Shown here in pieces: positions 1-7,071 of a DNA stretch of 18,529 nucleotides (position 1 is the stretch's first letter; each line of letters opens with the position of its first letter). Source of the DNA: an uncultured Verrucomicrobiota bacterium (lineage in GTDB: Bacteria > Verrucomicrobiota > Verrucomicrobiae > Verrucomicrobiales > DEV007); the NCBI GenBank assembly GCA_902591645.1, contig CACJBM010000041.1, forward strand, positions 1-18,529. The letters run 5' to 3'. Under the pieces are notes generated by a model. That model saw only the letters and a program-made list of their open reading frames with translations. It ran no database searches and was not told the origin of the DNA. A program made the position numbers and the translations under genes.

Positions 1-1
1 A

Positions 2-172
2 ATCCGATGCTGGATAGATAAAAGATTAGTCGTTAATTGCCTCATCAAGGACAAGCACATTTCTATTCGCCCGGGCCCCATTGAAAAGTGTCAGCCTCTT
101 GGAGTAGCAAGTTATGACACTAAAGTGGAATTTGAATCGATCTCTTTAAGAAAAATTCAGACCAAAAACTAA
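2..172 (+). CDS. 3' end of a DUF1080 (3-keto-disaccharide hydrolase-like) protein, cut by the window edge
   Basis: An open frame runs in from the window edge and stops with TAA at 170-172, giving the last 56 residues of a protein. They read CWIDKRLVVN..., then HISIRPGPIEKCQPLGVASY, and finish KIQTKN. This matches the last strands of a DUF1080 jelly-roll and lines up well with the end of the DUF1080 protein at 15846-16562 (KKIVNVGIKGRKIGMRFGEI..., then VPLGLSTFRTTAEYKNIKIR). Shared positions include the 'K-hydrophobic-V-N' strand, the 'I-R-x-G-x-IE' turn and the 'PLG' loop. DUF1080 proteins are usually secreted glycan-binding or glycan-cleaving proteins. The N-terminus, signal peptide and most of the domain lie outside the window, so export cannot be judged. 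The family call rests on a short tail. Confidence 0.72.
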   Translation: MRCWIDKRLVVNCLIKDKHISIRPGPIEKCQPLGVASYDTKVEFESISLRKIQTKN

Positions 173-228
173 TCAATGAAGTCACTACTTTGCAGATCTG
201 GCAATTATGCATTAATAGTTAAAACACA

Positions 229-1071
229 ATGAGTGATAACACTTCCATAAAACCGGTTCATTTCCGGGAAAAAATTCGGAGGATCATCTTTGATCACAAT
301 ACTCCAGCCTCTAAAGGATTTGATATTGCATTGCTTGTTTTAATCTTTCTAGCCGTTTTCGCAACGATGCTTGAAAGCATGGAAAACATTCGTATCCAGT
401 ACGGCTCTGCACTCAGAGCAGCGGAATGGATTTTCACTATCTTATTTATGTTTGAATACGCTGCGCGGATTTACTCAGTAAAATCGCCATTCAAATACAT
501 TCTAAGCTTTTACGGAATCATCGACCTGCTCGCTTGGATACCTCTATGGATTACACTTCTACTGAATGAGGACAGCGCTCATTACTTGGCCGTCGTAAGA
601 ATTCTAAGAATGCTGAGAGTATTCAGAATACTTAAATTAATTGATCTGATTGGAGATTCGAACCGACTCATCAGAGCCATGCGTGATAGTAGCGGAAAGA
701 TATTTGTTTTTCTCTTTTTTATCCTGACACTTGTCACGGTAACGGGCTCAATCATGTATATAGTTGAAGGTTCTCAGAACGTGAAATTCAGTAGTATTCC
801 TACAAGCATTTATTGGGCAATTATAACTATAACCACTGTAGGATTTGGAGACGTTGTGCCTCTAACCGCAGTAGGGAAAATAATCACCTGCATCATGGTT
901 CTCATTGGTTATGCAATCATTGCGGTTCCTACCGGTATCGTAATAGGTGCCATGAGAGATTCAAAGCGTACAGCAGCTAGTGGTCGATCTTGTTCAGAAT
1001 GTAGCAGGGACGGACACCACGAGAGTGCTATTTTTTGCTATCACTGCGGTAGCGAAATTGACAAACCATAA
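229..1071 (+). CDS. Voltage-gated potassium channel subunit with C-terminal zinc ribbon
   Basis: An inner-membrane cation channel subunit of the six-helix ion-transport family, expected to form a tetramer. Visible parts in order: S1 about residues 31-51, S2 66-85, S3 92-112, S4 120-140, S5 156-178, pore loop 190-209, S6 215-240. S4 carries a voltage-sensor ladder, with Arg at 124, 127, 130 and 133 spaced every three residues. The selectivity filter is TTVGFGD (202-208), a potassium signature. After S6 there is a short soluble tail with four cysteines, C255-x2-C258 and C270-x2-C273, typical of a zinc ribbon. No cyclic-nucleotide or RCK domain follows, so gating is probably by voltage, possibly tuned by the tail. 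There is no clear ribosome binding site before the ATG. The gene stands alone and converges on the next gene with a 7-base gap. Confidence 0.93.
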   Translation: MSDNTSIKPVHFREKIRRIIFDHNTPASKGFDIALLVLIFLAVFATMLESMENIRIQYGSALRAAEWIFTILFMFEYAARIYSVKSPFKYILSFYGIIDLLAWIPLWITLLLNEDSAHYLAVVRILRMLRVFRILKLIDLIGDSNRLIRAMRDSSGKIFVFLFFILTLVTVTGSIMYIVEGSQNVKFSSIPTSIYWAIITITTVGFGDVVPLTAVGKIITCIMVLIGYAIIAVPTGIVIGAMRDSKRTAASGRSCSECSRDGHHESAIFCYHCGSEIDKP

Positions 1072-1078
1072 TATCAAA

Positions 1079-3769
1079 TCAAAGCGTCTTTAAATACGCA
1101 TATAGATCCGCGAGCTGATCAGGCCCAAGGCCAAAAAGCAATCCTTCCGGCATGAGTGAGTTGGACCAGTCCTTCTGTTCAATGATGTTAGGCTCATCCA
1201 ATCTGACTGTCCTTCCCGAACCTGTCCTTACTATGACCCCATCCGCAGAATTAAACGCAATTCTTCCGATGTGCTTGGTCCCATCCTTCATAGTAAAAAC
1301 TGTCGCCCTATAAGCAGGCGGCACATTAGCATTTGGCATTATAATCGATCGGAAAAGATCAAGCGGAGACAATCTCTTCGAAATGCCGGAAAGGTCCGGA
1401 CCCAATGCATTTGTAGAAAGGTGGCAAGAAGCGCATGCTCTCTCTGCAAAAATTTTCTGTCCATTCTTTAAATTCCCTACAGTCCAATCAACGTCAGATA
1501 AGAGATCATCCCAATTGACCTTGGAGCTTGGATTGTCCGCCCCGAATGAACTGGCAATCAAAGGATGGTTTTTTCCAAGCCACTCAGTAGCCTCACTCCT
1601 ATCTTCCAATTTCTTTCCCGCAAGACGGCCAATTAAAGGTAAGCTAAGACGCATATCAGACACACTAAAGAGCGCTATTAATTCTTCAGGTTCAGCTCTC
1701 GGACCAAGAATTCCTAAGGCTTTGATAGATGATGAAACTGCACTTTGATCGCCATAATTTAGTGCAGCCAAAAATAAATGCCGGTCCATTTCTGCTGGCT
1801 CCTTGGACAATTGAATTACAGCAGCAGTTCTAAGAGAAGGGCTCTCTGCTAGGATTCTTAAAAGTGGAGCCGAACGTGTCAGATCAAGATCAGAAATTAG
1901 ACTAATCAAATCAGCTCTCCAACCATTCTTAGGTTCATTTAACGCGGCTAAAAAGAAAACTTCAGCGGCCCTGCTACGGAAAGGCTCAGGAAAGGAACCG
2001 GCAATTCCAGCATGATTGGGTCTGGCTAAAAGTTCACTCTTGCACAAATGTTCAAAGATCGGCCCTCTTTCCGCAAGGCCTGCGATCACTTCATTGAGTC
2101 TATCAATGTAAGTCTGTTTGGATCTCATCTGTTTTCCCTGGACCTTTGAATCGAGACGCAGGATCGATTCGGATATTTGCTTAGCTGAATCCGAATCCAA
2201 TCGCGATGATAATCGGGCCAGACATGCAAGATAATGAAAGTCCTCATCGGGCCTAGAATCTTTAGTTATAAAATTCAATATCCTTGTGGAGGAAATGGGA
2301 TGGGAATCTCGCAACATAGCAATGAGTCGGGCGGACTCTCTTCGCTCGTCTGAGTCTAGGGAATGTAACAGGGCTCTAGACGAATTACGTGCTATCACAA
2401 GCAGATCGTTATGTTCTTTACTGAAAATTTCATCCGTCGACAGTTCATATCCAGTGAAAGATTCTTTTGATGGACTCTTCAAGTTCCAATCGCCTAAGGC
2501 TTTCATCAATAAACGCAGGGACTTCATCCTGTCTCCTATAGGCGCCTGCAATAATGTACTGTCAAGATGCCTAGCCACGATCATCGCTTCTTCAGATTTG
2601 AATCCAGTATTCTTTTTTTCAGAACCTTTCTTGAATCCTTTCAAAATTACTTCATTCATTTCGATTGGCCTTGATTCAGGCCCCGGGGTTTTATGTCTAA
2701 TATGATAAACGGATCCGGTCGTGCCTCGACCACCTACCGAAAGAAAAATTGAGCCATCTGGTCCCACTTCAATATCACTCGGAGCAAAACCATTAGTTCC
2801 AGAAGATTCGATAAAAGTATCAGTGACTGGAAATCCCACTTCCTTGATGAGGCCAGCGGTCTGCGTGACATAGACCTTGCCAAAGGTCCAATCACAATAA
2901 AAAACAGCATCATGATAATGTGCTGGAAACGCCGTGTGCCTGTAAACTGCGACTCCTGTCGGAGATCCCCTACCAACATTAACTACTGGCTTTACGCTAT
3001 CATGATAATAGTCAGGCCTTTTCCAACCTCGCTTCCAACCTGACAAACGCCAACCATGATGTGCCCCATCCTCTAACCTATAGAGTCTGGTAGGAGAGTA
3101 CCATGGAAGGAAGAATTCCCTCTCACAATCGCTGTCATAAGTAAATATTTGCCCATCACTATTAAAATCAAAATCATAAGGATTGCGTAATCCATGACAC
3201 AGGGGAGTAGGTTCCGAAAGATTTGAAGAATAACGGATCAAAGCACCACCCTCTAATTGTGGATATCCTTTCATGTCCTGATGTCCGGCAAATTTAGAAT
3301 CGTTCCCTCCAATTAAATATATTCTTCCCTGCCGATCCTTTCGAATTGCATGAATTCCATGTTCTCCGCCCCCAAACTTACCTATCCTAAAAGGCTTAGA
3401 ATCAAATTTTCCGTCTCCATTCTTATCAATGTAACGGTTAAAATATCCTCCTTCTGTCGTTAGCAGAGTCCTTTCATCCAGAAAAAGCATGCCCATTGCG
3501 CCGGAACTGGATTTAATGAGTATGGTTTCTGTATCTGCTGCTCCGTCTCCATCTTTATCCGTCAACCGCTTGATATAACCTCTAGAGGAAATCACCACAG
3601 ATCCGGAAGGGTCCAGAGTCATTGAATAGACATCCGGAGCAATTACTGAATCAGCATAATGAGTAATCTCAAATCCTGGAGCAATTTTCAAACCAAGGTC
3701 CTTAACAGGAACCAACTCAGCAGAGGATTGACTAATGAAGGCGAGTGCAATGAGTAACCGGATCCACAT
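1079..3769 (-). CDS. Secreted PVC-type propeller 'membrane-bound dehydrogenase' with HEAT-like region and C-terminal cytochrome c domain
   Basis: A large exported protein of about 896 residues. A signal peptide covers roughly residues 1-18 (hydrophobic, ending SSA-E). Residues 25-360 form a beta-propeller like the PQQ/glucose-dehydrogenase group; it holds two calcium-loop-like insertions, DKDGDGAAD (71-79) and DKNGDGKFD (115-123). Residues about 390-740 are helical and leucine-rich, suggesting HEAT-like repeats. The C-terminus has a haem motif CASCH (779-783) followed by GPDLSGI and a Met-containing stretch, as in the Pirellula/Verrucomicrobium haem-binding domain (TIGR02603), while the N-terminal part resembles TIGR02604. 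The likely role is oxidation of a sugar or similar substrate outside the cytoplasm, with electrons passed through haem; the substrate is unknown. The ATG at 3769 is chosen over the GTG at 3772. No partner gene is adjacent on the same strand within 60 bases. Confidence 0.88.
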   Translation of the reverse strand: MWIRLLIALAFISQSSAELVPVKDLGLKIAPGFEITHYADSVIAPDVYSMTLDPSGSVVISSRGYIKRLTDKDGDGAADTETILIKSSSGAMGMLFLDERTLLTTEGGYFNRYIDKNGDGKFDSKPFRIGKFGGGEHGIHAIRKDRQGRIYLIGGNDSKFAGHQDMKGYPQLEGGALIRYSSNLSEPTPLCHGLRNPYDFDFNSDGQIFTYDSDCEREFFLPWYSPTRLYRLEDGAHHGWRLSGWKRGWKRPDYYHDSVKPVVNVGRGSPTGVAVYRHTAFPAHYHDAVFYCDWTFGKVYVTQTAGLIKEVGFPVTDTFIESSGTNGFAPSDIEVGPDGSIFLSVGGRGTTGSVYHIRHKTPGPESRPIEMNEVILKGFKKGSEKKNTGFKSEEAMIVARHLDSTLLQAPIGDRMKSLRLLMKALGDWNLKSPSKESFTGYELSTDEIFSKEHNDLLVIARNSSRALLHSLDSDERRESARLIAMLRDSHPISSTRILNFITKDSRPDEDFHYLACLARLSSRLDSDSAKQISESILRLDSKVQGKQMRSKQTYIDRLNEVIAGLAERGPIFEHLCKSELLARPNHAGIAGSFPEPFRSRAAEVFFLAALNEPKNGWRADLISLISDLDLTRSAPLLRILAESPSLRTAAVIQLSKEPAEMDRHLFLAALNYGDQSAVSSSIKALGILGPRAEPEELIALFSVSDMRLSLPLIGRLAGKKLEDRSEATEWLGKNHPLIASSFGADNPSSKVNWDDLLSDVDWTVGNLKNGQKIFAERACASCHLSTNALGPDLSGISKRLSPLDLFRSIIMPNANVPPAYRATVFTMKDGTKHIGRIAFNSADGVIVRTGSGRTVRLDEPNIIEQKDWSNSLMPEGLLFGLGPDQLADLYAYLKTL

Positions 3770-3815
3770 CACCAGATATACTAATGCCCGTAATATAAAT
3801 AACGAGTCTGATCTG

Positions 3816-3838
3816 AGAAAAGAACCTTATTCTTTTCT
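3816..3838 (-). terminator. AT-rich hairpin directly after the 111-residue gene
   Basis: AGAAAAGAA (3816-3824) and TTCTTTTCT (3830-3838) form a perfect 9-base-pair stem with a 5-base loop. It begins immediately after the stop codon of the minus-strand gene at 3839-4174. The stem is AT-rich and no U-run follows on that strand, so it may be a weak terminator or an mRNA 3'-end stabiliser. Confidence 0.35.
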
Positions 3839-4174
3839 TTAAGAAAGCCAAGGCTTAGCAGGAACGGACCCTCGAGAACGAGAACGTTTGTAACCTCCCC
3901 CATTAGCTGCCTGCCAAGCACTAATGCGACGAATAAGTTCTCCTGTGGTCGAATCTCCTGATACCGTATCGGCTAGGATACTTGCCAAATCACTATCATA
4001 TCTGATTATATCTTCGGCAAGTTCTCTGAGGCTATCTTCTTCAGCAGATTCTTTAGCATATATCCAATCGCTTGGATCATCATGACTTCCCGGCTTGTCT
4101 CCATTTAATTCTGAAGGCATATCAAATTCATTTTTATCAATATTTTCCGGGCTGTTCGATCTTGGGTTAGGCAT
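3839..4174 (-). CDS. Small acidic protein of unknown function, paired with an RHH-like gene
   Basis: A 111-residue protein that I do not recognise. Residues 1-50 are polar and acidic with many Pro, Asn and Asp, and look disordered. Residues 45-90 look helical (EEDSLRELAEDIIRYDSDLA, then ELIRRISAWQAANGG). The last 20 residues are basic (KRSRSRG) and end in PAKPWLS. There is no signal peptide or membrane helix, so it should be cytoplasmic. It starts 23 bases after the stop of the RHH-like gene upstream and is followed at once by a hairpin, so the two are probably one transcript. The acidic head and basic tail would suit a protein that binds a partner or nucleic acid, but that is a guess. It could be an antitoxin-like or regulatory partner; no toxin fold is visible. 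Confidence 0.6.
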   Translation of the reverse strand: MPNPRSNSPENIDKNEFDMPSELNGDKPGSHDDPSDWIYAKESAEEDSLRELAEDIIRYDSDLASILADTVSGDSTTGELIRRISAWQAANGGGYKRSRSRGSVPAKPWLS

Positions 4175-4197
4175 TTTATGTAATGTATTTCTTGGAT

Positions 4198-4404
4198 CTA
4201 TTGATCTTCGGATTTTGAATCCAAAAACGTAGATCCCTTTTCTATGTATTCCCTGATCGAATCGATTAGTAAAAGGTTCGCAGTCTCGGCAGCATTCTTA
4301 CCGAACATCCCCGTCTCGGTCATCCGATCTAGGTGTTCGCGAACCCTTTCCGTTACAGAAACGGTCAGTTGCACAGAGGAAATCGCATTTTTTTGCCGAG
4401 CCAT
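4198..4404 (-). CDS. Small ribbon-helix-helix-like putative DNA-binding protein
   Basis: A 68-residue protein if translation starts at the ATG at 4404 (MARQKN...). The frame also has an upstream ATG at 4443, but the extra 13 residues (MRKEWHYYSIFIW) are aromatic and unlike the start of a soluble regulator, so the inner start is preferred. The core is a short strand, SVQLTVSVTE, then two helices, VREHLDRMTETG and NAAETANLLLIDSIREYIEK. This strand-helix-turn-helix order with 'G-x-x-G-K-N-A-A-E' in the turn resembles RHH regulators and many small antitoxin-like proteins, which bind operator DNA as dimers through the strand. It is followed after 23 bases by the acidic small protein. An RHH at the head of a two-gene unit often represses its own promoter, which would lie within 4405-4600. 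The fold call is inferred from pattern only. Confidence 0.55.
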   Translation of the reverse strand: MARQKNAISSVQLTVSVTERVREHLDRMTETGMFGKNAAETANLLLIDSIREYIEKGSTFLDSKSEDQ

Positions 4405-4610
4405 CCAGATAAAAATAGAATAATAATGCCATTCTTTTCTCATTTGTAAAACATTTTTTTGATAATTATAGCAATTTTGCTTTATCTAGATCTGAAAGGG
4501 CAAACGGCCTAAATTTATAAAACTTTTGAATCAGATCGACTGCAGATCTCGACTTCAAGTATTCAACAAGAAAATAAATAACGATTTATTCTTATTAATG
4601 CCCGCCCTTT

Positions 4611-4638
4611 AAAAATGCATTTCAATTTGCTGAAATGC
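4611..4638 (-). terminator. Rho-independent terminator of the cytochrome/DUF1501 operon
   Basis: GCATTTCA (4617-4624) and TGAAATGC (4631-4638) make a perfect 8-base-pair stem with a 6-base loop. On the minus strand the stem is followed by ATTTTT (4616-4611). It lies 24 bases after the stop codon of the cytochrome-LRR gene, the last gene of the operon, so it fits an intrinsic terminator for that transcript. Confidence 0.65.
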
Positions 4639-4661
4639 TACTCGAGACAAATGTGAATCGA

Positions 4662-5648
4662 CTAAAAGTCAAACTTGCCAGGATCCTCAAGATTGTCAAA
4701 ACGACCAGCTCTATCATCAGTGTCACGAACGATTTTCGCTTCTGGCAAAGCTTTGCGAAGTGTGGAAACTCCATTAGAAGTGACCGCAGTATTCCAAAGA
4801 TATAGTGCTTTTAAATCCCGGTACTTTGCTATGATCGGCACACTCGCGTCTGTGACTTTGGTCCCATATAAATTCAACCATTCCAAAGATTGTAAATCAG
4901 CTAACGCTTCAATTCCCTTATCACCGATCTGAGTCCGATTAAGATTCAAATGAGTCAATCTTCCCAGTTTCCCAACATGCTTGAGACCCGCATCAGTGAC
5001 CTTGGTCCGACTAAGATCGGCTTCAACTACATTTGCCGCTAAATGCAGGATCTGTTCTATTTCCTTATCTGTTATCTTGTGATAGGTCGAAATCCATTCA
5101 ACTGATAAGTATTCTGGAAGGGTAACAGAAACTGGATTAATTGTTGCTCCTAAACCTTCGAGGTGAGCTATTGCATCTGCGTTCGGTTCCCTAGCCGGCG
5201 TACTCTTTACTTTTCGCGCATCAAGGTCAGCAGGAATTTTACCCAATGATCCGCCAGAACCAGAACTGAATTTAGCTCCATCATCAATCCACTTCTTTAT
5301 TAAGGCCAATTCCTTGGCTGATAAAGGACTACCATCATCTGGAGGCGGCATTATATCATCAGCGTTCCTGGGTAATGATACACGTATGTAAAGTTCGCTA
5401 CTTAATGCGTCTCCAGGCTCCAAGACACCGCCTGATCTTATTCCTGTAGGAGTGTCCAGAGCAAGGCCGGCTTTGGGCTTCTTATCTGATTCCTTCTTCT
5501 TGGCAGTGTGACAAGAATTGCACTTCGATGCCATGATAGGAGCAATTTGTTTTTTATAATCAACGTCTTGCCCAAGGCCCACCAAAGGCAGAACCACGAT
5601 TCCCATCACAGTAATGGAAAAATTGCGTAAAGGAATATTCAGCATCAT
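4662..5648 (-). CDS. Exported PVC-type cytochrome c domain fused to leucine-rich repeats
   Basis: A 328-residue exported protein. The signal peptide is about residues 1-26 (hydrophobic, ending VGLGQ). A planctomycete-type cytochrome domain follows: haem site CNSCH (43-47), then GLALDTPTGIRSGG, the loop MPPPDDG (101-107) and a closing helix LIKKWIDDGAKF, as in PSCyt1. After a linker, four leucine-rich repeats of about 24 residues cover 207-301 (for example LTHLNLNRTQIGDKGIEAL), giving a protein-binding solenoid. It is the last gene of an operon with a DUF1549/DUF1553 and a DUF1501 gene, 61 bases after the latter. It may act as the electron-carrying or docking part of that surface system. Family members with this domain pair are common in Planctomycetes and Verrucomicrobia, but their biochemical role is not settled. 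Confidence 0.88.
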   Translation of the reverse strand: MMLNIPLRNFSITVMGIVVLPLVGLGQDVDYKKQIAPIMASKCNSCHTAKKKESDKKPKAGLALDTPTGIRSGGVLEPGDALSSELYIRVSLPRNADDIMPPPDDGSPLSAKELALIKKWIDDGAKFSSGSGGSLGKIPADLDARKVKSTPAREPNADAIAHLEGLGATINPVSVTLPEYLSVEWISTYHKITDKEIEQILHLAANVVEADLSRTKVTDAGLKHVGKLGRLTHLNLNRTQIGDKGIEALADLQSLEWLNLYGTKVTDASVPIIAKYRDLKALYLWNTAVTSNGVSTLRKALPEAKIVRDTDDRAGRFDNLEDPGKFDF

Positions 5649-5709
5649 GCCAATGCAAATAATAAGAAAAGGAGTTACCAGGGACTCCTCAATTTATATT
5701 ATCTAATTA

Positions 5710-7020
5710 CTATGCAAAGACCTCTTTGACAGGCTTAGCCTCATCGCCAATGGTAAATGGACGGCCCGAAGGAGAATTTACAACTCTTTCTGTAGGTAGA
5801 CCCAAAGCGTGACCAATCGTAGCATTGAACATTCCAGGAGTAACTACACCTTCTTTGACTGTATGTGCTTTGCGATCAGTTTCTCCGTAAACAAAGCCAC
5901 CCTTGACACCGCCGCCTGCCATTAAACAGGTGAAGGCCCTAGGAAAATGATCTCTGCCTGTATTTTCATTAATTTCAGGAGTCCTTCCAAATTCAGTTCC
6001 AAGCGCAACTAATGTAGAATCCAAGAGGCCTCTTCTTTCGAGGTCAGATATGAGACCTGCGAGAGCAGTGTCTAAAATCTGACACCTAGACTCTACAGAT
6101 ACAAAGTTGTCATTATGTGTGTCCCATCCACCCATGCTCACTTCTATGAACCTGACTTGGTGCTCAACTAGACGACGTGCCAATAGGCAACCTTGACCAA
6201 ATCCGTTCTGACCATATAGGTCCCGAATCTTAATATCTTCATTATTAAGGTCGAAGGCCTTAAGGTCTTCACTGGTCATCAGTTTGATGGCCTCATCATA
6301 AAGACCATTGTAGGTCTTGATTTGTTTCTGTTTAAATTTTCCGTGAAAGGTTGAATTCATCTTATCAGCAAGCTCAAGACGACGATTGAAATCCGGCTCA
6401 CTGACTGAATGTGCTCTCTTAGAATCTTTGAGCCCATCATTCGCATTGCCGAGTGGAACACCCCCATACTTTGCACCCATGAATCCTCCAGTCGCATTCT
6501 CAGCGGAACCTCCAACCGATACGAATCCTGGAATTGTCGTGTTCCTTCGGCCTGATAATCTCATGACCCAAGCTCCTAAAGCCGGATGCACAATAGTGCC
6601 ACGCATAGGATAGCTCCTATGAAGAAGGTACTGGCCCTGTTCATGCGCGCCCTGATTAGTCTGCATTCCGCGGAAAAGAGTAATGTACTTCATCATGGCC
6701 GCAGTCTTCGGAAGGAATCCTGAGATTTGTATACCATCTGCACTAGTATCTATTACCGGAGTCGGTCCCTGAACTTCTTGATTTTGAGGCTTAGGGTCAA
6801 AGGTATCTAAATGACTCATGCCCCCAGACATATTAAGAAAGATAACACTCTTGGCCGCACCACGGCGCATCGGTGGAGCTGCTGCGAAAGTATCGTTAGT
6901 TGCAACGGTGGCTCCAAGCATTGGCAAAACGCTTACTCCCAAGCAATTCTTGGCAGCACCTATCATGAATTGCCTACGAGTTAGTTCGTCGCTCTTATTA
7001 TATATGGTTTTATCTGACAT
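5710..7020 (-). CDS. Tat-exported DUF1501 protein
   Basis: A 436-residue member of DUF1501, an alkaline-phosphatase/sulfatase-like superfamily protein of unproven activity. The N-terminus has a twin-arginine motif TRRQFMIG (14-21), then a hydrophobic stretch ending near TFAAA (44-48), so it is exported folded. Family motifs are clear: GGMSHLDTFDPK (66-77), GGWDTH (297-302), GTEFGRTPE (341-349), GRDHFPRAF (355-363) and GGGVKGGFVYGETD (369-382). The conserved Asp and His residues in these blocks would suit metal binding, and Tat export fits a cofactor loaded in the cytoplasm. It lies 51 bases after the DUF1549/DUF1553 gene, its usual partner in this phylum, and 61 bases before the cytochrome-LRR gene. 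The pair is widely co-encoded, so the products probably act together; the substrate is unknown. Confidence 0.93.
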   Translation of the reverse strand: MSDKTIYNKSDELTRRQFMIGAAKNCLGVSVLPMLGATVATNDTFAAAPPMRRGAAKSVIFLNMSGGMSHLDTFDPKPQNQEVQGPTPVIDTSADGIQISGFLPKTAAMMKYITLFRGMQTNQGAHEQGQYLLHRSYPMRGTIVHPALGAWVMRLSGRRNTTIPGFVSVGGSAENATGGFMGAKYGGVPLGNANDGLKDSKRAHSVSEPDFNRRLELADKMNSTFHGKFKQKQIKTYNGLYDEAIKLMTSEDLKAFDLNNEDIKIRDLYGQNGFGQGCLLARRLVEHQVRFIEVSMGGWDTHNDNFVSVESRCQILDTALAGLISDLERRGLLDSTLVALGTEFGRTPEINENTGRDHFPRAFTCLMAGGGVKGGFVYGETDRKAHTVKEGVVTPGMFNATIGHALGLPTERVVNSPSGRPFTIGDEAKPVKEVFA

Positions 7021-7071
7021 TTTTTTGTAGCAGTTTACTTGTTTATGTACTGAAATCTTTTCTCAAATTAA

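Noticed and set aside
2286..2705. Plus-strand open frame of 139 codons inside the propeller-cytochrome gene
   Set aside because: Antisense shadow of a helical, serine-rich segment; no start signal and no recognisable motif.
4405..4661. A further small gene or RNA between the RHH-like gene and the cytochrome-LRR gene
   Set aside because: Apart from the terminator hairpin and a short AGCAA/TTGCT dyad, no coding frame or RNA-like structure was seen.
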